Source of the DNA: Embleya scabrispora DSM 41855
Lineage (GTDB): Bacteria; Actinomycetota; Actinomycetes; Streptomycetales; Streptomycetaceae
DNA length: 64,000 nt
Assembly (NCBI RefSeq): GCF_000372745.1
Contig: NZ_KB889708.1
Location: 62,001-126,000, forward strand
Direction of reading: 5' to 3'
Under the pieces are notes generated by a model, which was not told where the DNA came from, did no database searches, and saw nothing but the letters and a program-made list of their open reading frames with translations. Made by a program: the position numbers and the translations under genes. How positions within the stretch are numbered: the stretch's first letter is position 1; every line of letters starts with the position of its first letter. This document shows positions 30,001 through 35,784 of the stretch, in pieces.

Positions 30001-32089
30001 CGACCCGTGCGCCGTCGTCGAGGGACAACGCGCCCGCGACACAGGCCGCGGCGATCTCGCCCTGCGAATGCCCCACCACGGCGGCCGGTTCGACGCCGTA
30101 CGAGCGCCACAGCTCCGCCAGCGACACCAATACCGCCCACAACACCGGTTGCACGACATCGACCCGGTCGGCACGGTCCTTGCCGGTGTCGTCGACGCGG
30201 CCGAGCACCACGTCGGGCAGGGACCAGTCGACGTACGGGTCCAAGGCTGCCGCGCAGTCTTGCATGCGCTCGCGGAAGACGGCGCACGAGTTCCACAGCT
30301 CCACGGCCATCCCGTCCCACTGGGAACCCTGGCCGGGGAACACGAAGACCGTCCGGCCGGGGTCGCGCGCCACGCCCTCGACGAGTCCCGCGCAGGGTTC
30401 ACCCTGGGCCAACGCCGCGACACCACGCAGGAGTTCGCCGTTGCGGCGGCCGACCACGACGGCCCGGTGCGCCAGTGGTGCGCGGGTGGTCGCCAACGCG
30501 TGGGCGACGTCGGCCGGGCGAAGGGCCGGATGCGCCGCCACGTGCTCGCGCAACCGGGCCGCCTGCGCGCGCAGCGCCCGTGGGCTGCCCGCGGCCAACA
30601 CCCACGCCACCGGCCCGGGGTCGGAATCCGCCGGTTCCGGTGCCGCCGGCGCCGGCGCGCGGTGCGCGCGATCCCCGTCCTCGTCGGTCGGCGCCTCGTC
30701 GGCGGCTTCGATGATCACGTGCGCGTTGGTCCCGCTGATCCCGAACGAGGAGACCCCTGCCCGCCGCGGGCGACCCGTGGCCGGCCAGGGGTGGGACTCG
30801 GTCAGGAGCCGCACGGTGTCCGCGGACCAGTCGACGTGCGGCGTGGGGGTGTCGACGTGCAGGGTCGACGGCAGCAGGCCGTGCCGCAGGGCCATGACCG
30901 CCTTCATCACGCCCGCGATTCCGGCGGCGGCCTGCGTGTGGCCGATGTTCGACTTCAACGACCCCAGCCACAGCGGCCGGTCCGCCCCGCGGTCCCGTCC
31001 GTACGTCGCCAGCAGCGCCTGCGCCTCGATGGGGTCGCCCAGGCGGGTGCCCGTTCCGTGCGCCTCCACCGTGTCCACGTCGGCTCCCGTGAGCCCGGCG
31101 TCCGCGAGGGCCGCGCGGATCACCCGCTGCTGCGCGGGGCCGTTGGGGGCGGTCAGGCCGTTCGACGCGCCGTCCTGGTTGACGGCGCTGCCCCGGACGA
31201 CGGCCAGCACGCGATGCCCCAGCCGCCGCGCGTCCGAGAGCCGCTCCAGCAGGACGACGCCCACACCCTCGCCGAGCCCCGTGCCGTCGGCCCGGCCCGC
31301 GAACGCCTTGCACCGGCCGTCGGGCGAGAGCACCCGTTGCCTGCTGAACTCCAGGAGCGTCGCCGGGCTCGACATCAACGTGGCTCCGCCGGCCAGCGCG
31401 AGGTCGCACTCCCCGTTCCGCAGTGCCTGTACGGCGAAGTGCAGCGCCACCAGGGACGAGGAACAGGCCGTGTCGAGGGTGACCGCCGGGCCTTCGAGAC
31501 CGAAGGTGTAGGCGACCCGCCCGGACGCGACGCTCGCCGCGCGTCCGGTCTCCAGCCTGCCCTCGTGCTCCGACAGCGCGCCGGGCAACCGCGCCGTGTA
31601 GTCCTGCCCCATCATCCCGGTGAAGACGCCGGTTCGGCTGCCACGCACCGCGGCGGGGGCCAGGCCCGCCCGCTCGAAGGTCTCCCAGGAGACCTCGAGC
31701 AGCAGCCGCTGCTGCGGATCCATCACCAGGGCCTCACGCGGACTGATCTCGAACAGCCCCGCGTCGAACGACATGATGTCCGCGAGGAATCCGCCCTCCC
31801 GCGCATAGCAGGTGCCCACCTGCTCGGGGTCGGGATGGTAGAGCCCCTCGACGTCCCAGCCCCGGTCCACGGGGAGCGCACCGACCCCGTCCTGCCCCGA
31901 GGCCACCAGGCGCCACAGCTCCTCGGGCGAGGCGACGCCGCCGGGGAAGCGGCAGGCCATCGACACCAGCGCGACGGGCTCCCGGTGCCTGGCCCGGGCG
32001 AGCCGCAGGTGCTCGCGGGTCCGCTCCAACTCGGCGGAGACACGCTTGAGGTAGTCCAGCATCTTGGCGTCGTGGATGTCGTGGGTCAT
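21026..32089 (-). CDS. Type I polyketide synthase PKS-B: two modules KS-AT-DH-KR-ACP
   Basis: A 3687-residue bimodular PKS. An N-terminal coiled-coil docking segment (YLKRVSAELERTREHLRLAR) precedes KS1 (from about residue 38). Module 1: KS, AT near 580-800 (GHSQGE, VDYASHS, methylmalonyl type), DH (HAVGDVVLLPG near 981, HPALLDAALH near 1143), KR (TVLVTGATGVLG near 1456, VPDD, Tyr in GGYAAANAF), ACP (GFDSLTALEL near 1768). Module 2 repeats the order from about 1828, with AT motifs GHSQGE and VDYASHS, DH (HAVGDTVLVPG), KR (TGASGTLG, VLDD, B-type) and ACP (GFDSLTAVEL near 3538). No enoylreductase lies between DH and KR in either module, so each should add a methyl-branched C=C unit. The architecture resembles bimodular NorA' of neoaureothin synthesis as I remember it. 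The C-terminal tail (DSLLQLAGH, helical) probably docks to PKS-C. Confidence 0.93.
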   Translation of the reverse strand: MTHDIHDAKMLDYLKRVSAELERTREHLRLARARHREPVALVSMACRFPGGVASPEELWRLVASGQDGVGALPVDRGWDVEGLYHPDPEQVGTCYAREGGFLADIMSFDAGLFEISPREALVMDPQQRLLLEVSWETFERAGLAPAAVRGSRTGVFTGMMGQDYTARLPGALSEHEGRLETGRAASVASGRVAYTFGLEGPAVTLDTACSSSLVALHFAVQALRNGECDLALAGGATLMSSPATLLEFSRQRVLSPDGRCKAFAGRADGTGLGEGVGVVLLERLSDARRLGHRVLAVVRGSAVNQDGASNGLTAPNGPAQQRVIRAALADAGLTGADVDTVEAHGTGTRLGDPIEAQALLATYGRDRGADRPLWLGSLKSNIGHTQAAAGIAGVMKAVMALRHGLLPSTLHVDTPTPHVDWSADTVRLLTESHPWPATGRPRRAGVSSFGISGTNAHVIIEAADEAPTDEDGDRAHRAPAPAAPEPADSDPGPVAWVLAAGSPRALRAQAARLREHVAAHPALRPADVAHALATTRAPLAHRAVVVGRRNGELLRGVAALAQGEPCAGLVEGVARDPGRTVFVFPGQGSQWDGMAVELWNSCAVFRERMQDCAAALDPYVDWSLPDVVLGRVDDTGKDRADRVDVVQPVLWAVLVSLAELWRSYGVEPAAVVGHSQGEIAAACVAGALSLDDGARVVALRSRLIAERLAGAGGMVSLTAPVEEVRARLADFAGRLSLAAVNGPSSVVLSGDPAALDELTGACARDGVRARRVAVDYASHSPHVEALRTELLARLADIRPRTGTLPLYSTVTGNVVPGEELIADYWYRNLRRTVRLSDAVERLGAAGHGTFVECSPHPVLALGLTETLGGLGREALVTGTLHRDDGGLDRFLLSLGEVYAGGRSPDWTKVFAGTDVRRVSLPTYAFDRQRYWLDATPPAGDVGSAGLSPLDHPFWGAVTDLPDSGGVLLTGRLSRDTHPWLGGHAVGDVVLLPGTAFLELALRAAEQVGCDGVAELTLEAPLVLPPRGGVQLRAVVGPADAAGDRAITIHARPEHIPDGAWTRQAAGSLARTVGHEVRASHAWPPPGAEPVPVEGVYEDLAALSLRYGPEFRGLRAAWRRGDEVLAEVVLPGDGDTDGFAIHPALLDAALHAAAVGDAATRARTGPASWPRLPFSWSGVRIHAVGATRLRVRITPLGPDAVAVEAADATGAPVVSVQSLALRSMALDRLRPAVAESTDSLFAVDWVPVAGGASPTPRSWVVLDGAEALVAALEGTDVPVHKVAELVAATAGEHVPGAVLAALPMPAPGCADPRAAVRDLVGGALTLIQAWLADERGAATRLVLLSRGAVAVRDDETCDPALAAAWGLLRSAQAENPDRLVLVDWDGTEPSGEALPAVVGGDEPQVALRAGRAFVPRLRRVPPSGGDRDNAGNGATGTREVPERPDGPEDFAGFGGEGTVLVTGATGVLGRVVARHLVRAHGVRHLLLTSRRGAAAPGAAELGAELAELGASVHWAACDAGDRAALMEVLARIPVEHALRGVVHAAGVPDDGVVPSLSPERIDTVFRPKVDAVVNLHELTRDMDLSAFVVFSSGAGVFGTAGQGGYAAANAFLDAFVGVRRSLGLPALSLAWGLWAETGAMTGAMSDTDRDRMRRAGVTALSAGEGVALFDAALRSGLPVVLPARLDLAAVRARAAADGVPALLRALVRPPARRAATEVDGDSALAGELADLPTRDAAAKILDVVRAQVAAVLGHPDTSAVEPGRAFKESGFDSLTALELRNRLARVTGLRLPATLVFDHPTPHELAEHVHERLTGRNGRRQPPARGAIAADEPIAVVGMACRFPGGIGSPEDLWNLVDRGADAISAFPTDRGWSLDSAGFATAGGFLPDAARFDPEFFGISPREAVAMDPQQRLLLEISWEALEHAGLDPAALRGSRTGVFAGLMYHDYTTRLGTITQDIAGYLGTGGSASVATGRVAYTFGFEGPAVTVDTACSSSLVALHLAAQALRGGDCDLALAGGVTVMCTPNAFIEFARQGALAADARCKPFAAAADGTVWGEGAGVLLVERLSDAVRKGHRVLAVVRGSAVNQDGASNGLTAPNGPSQERVITQALAGARLTAAEVDVVEAHGTGTTLGDPIEAQALLATYGSGRPTDHPVWLGSVKSNIGHTQAAAGVAGVIKMVMALRRGVLPRTLHVDAPSPHVDWSSGAVELLTEARPWPVTGRPRRAAVSSFGISGTNAHVVLEQAPATPDPHARRAPETGEPEHAATNARAADTPVPLVLSARSEPALRARAAGLRKRLVAEPGLDAVDVAHSLLTTRASLEHRAVIIGGDRDQLLSALAAVAEGRETPAAIEGLAGDPGRTVFVFPGQGAQWPGMAARLWDTAPVFRDRLAQCADALAPYADWSVVDVVRGRDTGVDPERVDVVQPALWAVMVSLAELWRSYGVEPDAVVGHSQGEIAAACVAGGLSLDDGARVVALRSRALRAIAGRGAMVSLALTATEAEDLTAAWHGRIHLAAVNGPASVVVTGDTAALEDLLAHCERTGRWARRIPVDYASHSPHVEAVRERMAHDLAEIRPGPARIAFMSTLTGAFRDTTGLDGDYWYRNLREPVRFEPAVRELITHGYGTFVEAAPHPMLTTGLREILEEHPGTPGVAVASLRRDQGGPERFLASVAEAYTHGVAVDWSATWTGRAPRVVDLPTYPFQRRRFWLDTPAGAGDVSAAGLGRPEHPLLGARVDLADSTEAVLTARWSLDTHPWFADHAVGDTVLVPGTAFVELAALAGAETDCPHIRELIQEKPLILAGDGAVRLQVRVGPAEEGGTRALGVYARPEDAAPQDPWSCHARGMLTATQAATPAALDGAWPPPGAVAVDLTDFYERLDGIGLSYGPAFHGLHTAWRVGEEVFGEAALPDEMAAEAGRYHAHPALLDAALHSCLLRDRDDGPDAAAVPFAWNDVAFHGPCGPAVRVRVSAGTNRDVSVVVTDTEGTPAVTVRSLAARPVSPEGLRAPGVRRDDLFRLTWVAAPAAPAAPTGRGEPRHGAWAVLGGDDLDLPPEVKRFPDLSALRSATGAGEPEPDLVLAVFGTDSRAGAEAVRAREATRRALEVLRDRIAEEPVSAARSVVVTRGAFATSDDEPPGDPSAAAVWGLVRSAQAENPGRFVLVDLDAHPASVAALSAALATDEPQLAVREGRIMLPRLERVPVVPIAPVDPERGDPGTAWDPAGTVLVTGASGTLGRALARHLVVEHGVRRLLLVSRRADESAEASLLTTELGTHGAEATWAACDVGDRDAVVALLTSVSAAHPLTAVVHAAGVLDDGVIPALSPERIDRVFRPKVDGACHLDELTRTAPLAAFVVFSSASATLGSAGQGNYAAANAFLDALVRRRRHAGLPALSLAWGLWAESSDMTAGLDRADRARMARVGVQGLPTRDGLALFDLAGTVNEPLVLPMRLDLSVFRTRPDTLPSVLRDLVRGPARRRGSGGTSAAAPRRRLAALSPAERDRQLLELVHVETATVLGYPTTEAVGRDRAFKDLGFDSLTAVELRNRLAGATGLRLPPTLVFDHPTPTALAQRLAAELAPREKGADVPRDTERRVRDALAGIPLSRLRDAGLLDSLLQLAGHAAAAESAPREHSPGPGSGSIDRMDAEGLLAMALHDGPYGEHDDLVTDPDNAAHARTEEHDGGR

Positions 32090-32224
32090 GTCGAACGTGC
32101 CGCCCTTCCCGCGAATGATGTGGAGACGCGCGCCCGCCGAGGACGGCGCGGACGGCGGGCCCGTGAACCCGTCCCCGGTGACGCCCGCCTCCGCCTCAGG
32201 GGCGCACCGCCGGGCCGGGCGGCG

Positions 32225-33460
32225 TCAAGCGCCGGTCGGGGCGCCGAAGCGCAACGGCAGCAGATCCGGCCCGGACACCCCGGTCGAGGGCCGCCAGGTG
32301 ATCGGTCCGGCGACCTCGGGCGGCCCGAGACGGGCGGCCAGGGCCGCGAACGCCTCGGCGAGTTCGACGCGAGCCAGCGCCGCGCCCAGGCAGTAGTGCG
32401 CGCCGCCGCCGAACGCCAGCGGGGAGGCCTCCCGCCGCACCGTGATGTCGAACGCGTCGCCGCCCTCGAACACCAGGGGATCGCGCTGCGCCGAGTGCGC
32501 GCACAACCACACCGGGGTTCCCTTCGAGATCGGGTAGCCGTTGACGGAGAAGTCCTCGGCCGCGGACTTGGTGGCCACCACCGTCGTCGTGGGGCACCAG
32601 CGCAGCACCTCCTCCACCGCCTGGGTGACCAGGTCCGGCTGCTCCCGCAGCAGCCACCACTGCTCCGGGTGCGCGGCGAACGCCACCATGGCGTGCCCGA
32701 GTTGGTGACTCGTGGTCTGGTACCCGGCGACCAGCAGGGTCGCGATCAGGGTGCGCAGCTCACGGTCGTCGAGAGCGCCGTCCTCCTGCTCGGCGCGCAG
32801 GATGTCGGAGAACAGGTCGTCGCCGGGCTTCGCCTGGCGCTCGCGGATCACCGTGTCGAAGTAGTCGTACATCCCCGCCAGACCCTCCTCGACCTCGGCG
32901 ACCCTGCTCTGGTCGGGGCCGAGCGCGAGGACCAGGTTGGTGTTCCGGCACCAGCGACCGACGGTGGCGTAGTCCGCAGGGGGGAAGCCCAGCAGTTCGC
33001 ACACCACGGCCGCGGGCAGCGGGTCGGCGAACGCGTCGACGAAGTCGCGTTCTCCCCCGGCGGCCAGTTCGTCGGCGAGACGCTCCGCGGTGGCACGTAC
33101 GAACGGTTGCAGAGCGGCGATGCGGCGTGCCGTGAACGCGTGGGTGACCAGACCGCGCAGGCGGCGGTGGTCGGGACCCTCCAGGCTCTGCATGAAGTCG
33201 CGCATGAAATCGCGCACCAGTCCCTCGCCGGGCCCGACGAGGTCCACGACGTCTCGGAAACCCGAGACCAGGCGCGCGTCGCGGGAGAGGCTGTGCGCCT
33301 CGGCGTAGCGCAACACGAGCAGGCCCAGCGGGGTTTCGGCGACCCAGGATCGTTCCCTGGCCTCGGCCACCTCGGGAGAGTCCCACACGAAATCCGGCAC
33401 GGTGATGTCCAGAAACGGCACAACCTGCCGCAATGCCCCAGACCCTTCGACGGTCGACAT
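32225..33460 (-). CDS. Cytochrome P450 (AurH-like post-PKS oxidase)
   Basis: A 411-residue soluble bacterial P450 with the heme-ligand motif FGGGAHYCLG near residue 350, the K-helix EEVLRW and an I-helix AGYQTTSH in which Gln replaces the usual acid before the Thr pair. In aureothin-type pathways the clustered P450 (AurH) oxidises the finished pyrone polyene, forming a tetrahydrofuran ring. Its partner redox proteins are not in the window. ATG 33460 has a good ribosome site (AGAAGGAC); an in-frame extension upstream lacks P450 features. The gene starts a second transcription unit: four 11-bp-spaced repeats lie 53 nt upstream. Because this PKS has no ER module to make the ring methylene used in aureothin, the reaction here may differ. 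Confidence 0.9.
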   Translation of the reverse strand: MSTVEGSGALRQVVPFLDITVPDFVWDSPEVAEARERSWVAETPLGLLVLRYAEAHSLSRDARLVSGFRDVVDLVGPGEGLVRDFMRDFMQSLEGPDHRRLRGLVTHAFTARRIAALQPFVRATAERLADELAAGGERDFVDAFADPLPAAVVCELLGFPPADYATVGRWCRNTNLVLALGPDQSRVAEVEEGLAGMYDYFDTVIRERQAKPGDDLFSDILRAEQEDGALDDRELRTLIATLLVAGYQTTSHQLGHAMVAFAAHPEQWWLLREQPDLVTQAVEEVLRWCPTTTVVATKSAAEDFSVNGYPISKGTPVWLCAHSAQRDPLVFEGGDAFDITVRREASPLAFGGGAHYCLGAALARVELAEAFAALAARLGPPEVAGPITWRPSTGVSGPDLLPLRFGAPTGA

Positions 33461-33513
33461 ATCCCTGTCCTTCTCTCGGGGAAAGGCGGGTGCGCAGCCA
33501 GCAGCGCATTCTG

Positions 33514-33553
33514 TTCGGTGCGTCTTGGTGCGGTCTTGGGGTCGACTTGAACG
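33514..33553. promoter_or_regulatory. SARP-type operator, four heptamers at 11-bp spacing, upstream of the P450 gene
   Basis: On the plus strand the heptamers TTCGGTG, TTGGTGC, TTGGGGT and TTGAACG begin at 33514, 33525, 33536 and 33547, each separated by exactly 4 bases. Read on the coding strand the best copy is CGTTCAA followed by GTCG. A -10-like CAGAAT follows on the coding strand. Direct heptamers one helical turn apart are the known binding mode of SARP regulators, and a SARP gene is in this cluster. Binding itself is inferred. Confidence 0.7.
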
Positions 33554-33599
33554 GCTCGCCCGGTCGCGGCTCCTGCGGGACGAGGCGGCCGTCGTCGGG

Positions 33600-35720
33600 T
33601 CAGCCCGCACGCGGCTCCCCGCTCCGCCGGCCCGATGCCGTCAGCAGGGTGTGCGCCCGCAGCAACACACTCGCCTTGAGCAGCACTTCGTCGAACTCGT
33701 CGGCGGGGTCCGAGTCGAGCACGATCGCGCCGCCGGCGCCGATCACCGTATCCGTGGCCGAGGTCACGGCGGTGCGGATCACAATGTTGAGGTCCGCGCC
33801 GCCGCAGAGTCCGAAGTAGCCGATGGTGCCCGAGTAGACGCCGCGCGCCTCCTGCTCCAAGCGGTCGATGATGGCCATCGTCCGCAGCTTGGGGGCGCCG
33901 GTCATCGACCCGCCGGGAAAGCAGGCGCGGACGCAGGACACCGGATCCACCTCGCGCCGCAGCCGGCCGCGGACCGTCGTGACGAGTTGATGCACCGTCG
34001 CGTACGACTCGGTCACCATGTACGCGGGCACGTCGACCGACCCCACCTCGCACACCCGGCCCAAGTCGTTGCGGAGCAGGTCGACGATCATGAGGTTCTC
34101 GGCGCGGGTCTTCGCCGACGCCGTCAGGGACAGGCGTAGTGCCTCGTCGCTGACCGGGTCGGCGCCGCGTGGCGCCGTTCCCTTGATCGGCTTGCTTTCG
34201 ACGATTCCGTCCCGGTCGATCCGCAGGAATCGTTCCGGGGACGAACACACGACGGCGACCGCGCCGAGCCGCAGGAAGGCGCTGTAGGGCGCCGGATTGA
34301 GGCGCCTGAGCAGCAGGTGATAGCCCAAGGGGTCGGGCAGGGCGGGTAGTCGCATCCGGTTGGTCAGGCAGATCTCGTAGCTCTCTCCGCTGCGCAGTTC
34401 CGCGAGGCAGTCCTCGATGTCGCGCACGTAGTCGGCCCGGACGCGGGCGAGGACCGGCTCCTCGGCCTCCTGTTCGACTGCCGGGTCGGGCGCCGCGGCC
34501 GGCGAGCCGATCGGCCGGGCGGGCGCGGGGTCCGGCAGCGAGCGGGCGCACAGCGCGGTGCGCGCCACCCAGGCACGGGCGCTCTCGGCCTCGCCCGGAT
34601 CCGGACCGCTCAGGGCCAGGACATAGGTCCGCTCCTGCCGGTGGTCCACCGCGACCAGACGATCGGCGAACATCCACACGGCGTCCGGGGTCTGTGCCCG
34701 GTGGACGTTCGGGCTCCCGCACTCGGCCTTGAGTTCATAGCCGAAGTAGCCGACGTATCCGCCGTTGAGGTCGAAGGGAAGGTCCACCGCGGGCAGTTCA
34801 CGGGTACGGAGCCGGTCCCGGAGCACCTCGAAGACGGTGCCCCTCTCCTCCCGTACGCCACCGGCGTCGTGGACCGTCACCGCGTTCTCCCCGGTCCGGT
34901 ACGTCAGTGTCTCGGCACGCGGACCGGAGTCGTCGCCGAGGAAGGAGAACCTGGCCCCGCCGACGCCGGGGGCGCTGCTGTCGAGCCAGAAGGCGTACTC
35001 GCTCCCCGCGAACAACGTGGTGAACAGGGCCGGGGTGTCCACCTCCCGGTCGACGACCTCGACGGCCAGGTCGAATCGCGGCGCCGGGGCACTGTCCGAC
35101 GACGGGGCCCAGCGCGCGTACTCGGGCGATGGGGAGGCGTAGTGCCCGCCTATCGACTCGGCGAAATTCCACAGGAGTTGCTCGCCGAACTCGCTCGCGA
35201 CGGACTCCGGGTGGAACTGCAGGCCCCATCGGGGCAGGCTCTCGTGCCTGAGTGCCATGACGGTGTCGTCCTCCGCCCAGGCGGTGGCCCGGAGACCGCC
35301 CGGCAGGGGCTCGACCACCCGCAGCGAGTGGTAGCGCACCGCCGTGAAGTCCTGGGGAATGCCGTCGAACAGGTCCTCCTCGCGGTGCCGGACCCGCGTG
35401 AGGTGGCCGTGCCGGGGCACTCCCGGCACCACCCGCCCACCGTAGTGGTGGGCGATCGCCTGGTGACCCAGGCACACCCCCAGTACCGGCACGTCCTGCC
35501 AGCGGTCCAGCAGGTCCCGGCAGAACCCGAGGTCGCTCGGGCGCTGGGGTCGGCCCGGACCGGGTGAGATCACCACGCAGTCGAACGCCCCCGGGTCCTG
35601 CTCCGCCCAGGCCCGGTCGTCGTTGACCAGGACGGTCGGCTCCTTGCCGTACACCCGGGCGAGGAGCTGGAACAGGTTGTAGGTGTAGGAGTCGTAGTTG
35701 TCGATCAGCAACGCACGCAT
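33600..35720 (-). CDS. pabAB: Fused aminodeoxychorismate synthase PabA-PabB (AurG-like)
   Basis: A 706-residue fusion of the glutamine amidotransferase and chorismate-aminating subunits. The PabA part (residues 1 to about 200) starts with MRALLIDNYDSYTYN and keeps the triad: Cys in GVCLGHQAI, His and Glu in FHPES. The PabB part (about 230-700) has EICLTNRMRLP, KPIKGTAPRG, IVDLLRNDLGRVCEV and GGSMTGAPKL. It makes 4-amino-4-deoxychorismate from chorismate and glutamine. ADC lyase, needed to release p-aminobenzoate, is not in the window and is presumably supplied by folate metabolism. In the cluster this gene secures the PABA precursor of the p-nitrobenzoate starter. Start ATG 35720 has AAGGAA upstream and lies 64 nt after PKS-A. 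Confidence 0.95.
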   Translation of the reverse strand: MRALLIDNYDSYTYNLFQLLARVYGKEPTVLVNDDRAWAEQDPGAFDCVVISPGPGRPQRPSDLGFCRDLLDRWQDVPVLGVCLGHQAIAHHYGGRVVPGVPRHGHLTRVRHREEDLFDGIPQDFTAVRYHSLRVVEPLPGGLRATAWAEDDTVMALRHESLPRWGLQFHPESVASEFGEQLLWNFAESIGGHYASPSPEYARWAPSSDSAPAPRFDLAVEVVDREVDTPALFTTLFAGSEYAFWLDSSAPGVGGARFSFLGDDSGPRAETLTYRTGENAVTVHDAGGVREERGTVFEVLRDRLRTRELPAVDLPFDLNGGYVGYFGYELKAECGSPNVHRAQTPDAVWMFADRLVAVDHRQERTYVLALSGPDPGEAESARAWVARTALCARSLPDPAPARPIGSPAAAPDPAVEQEAEEPVLARVRADYVRDIEDCLAELRSGESYEICLTNRMRLPALPDPLGYHLLLRRLNPAPYSAFLRLGAVAVVCSSPERFLRIDRDGIVESKPIKGTAPRGADPVSDEALRLSLTASAKTRAENLMIVDLLRNDLGRVCEVGSVDVPAYMVTESYATVHQLVTTVRGRLRREVDPVSCVRACFPGGSMTGAPKLRTMAIIDRLEQEARGVYSGTIGYFGLCGGADLNIVIRTAVTSATDTVIGAGGAIVLDSDPADEFDEVLLKASVLLRAHTLLTASGRRSGEPRAG

Positions 35721-35784
35721 CGAGCGGTTCCTTGTCGGGTTCGAGCGGGACCGGATCGTTCGGATTCGGCGTGCCGAAGCGGGC

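Noticed and set aside
13948-33550. Very long open frames on the plus strand opposite the PKS genes (two of more than 2000 codons)
   Set aside because: They are mirror images of high-GC coding sequence, rich in Arg, Gly, Val and His, lack ribosome sites and domain motifs, while the minus strand carries complete PKS domains.
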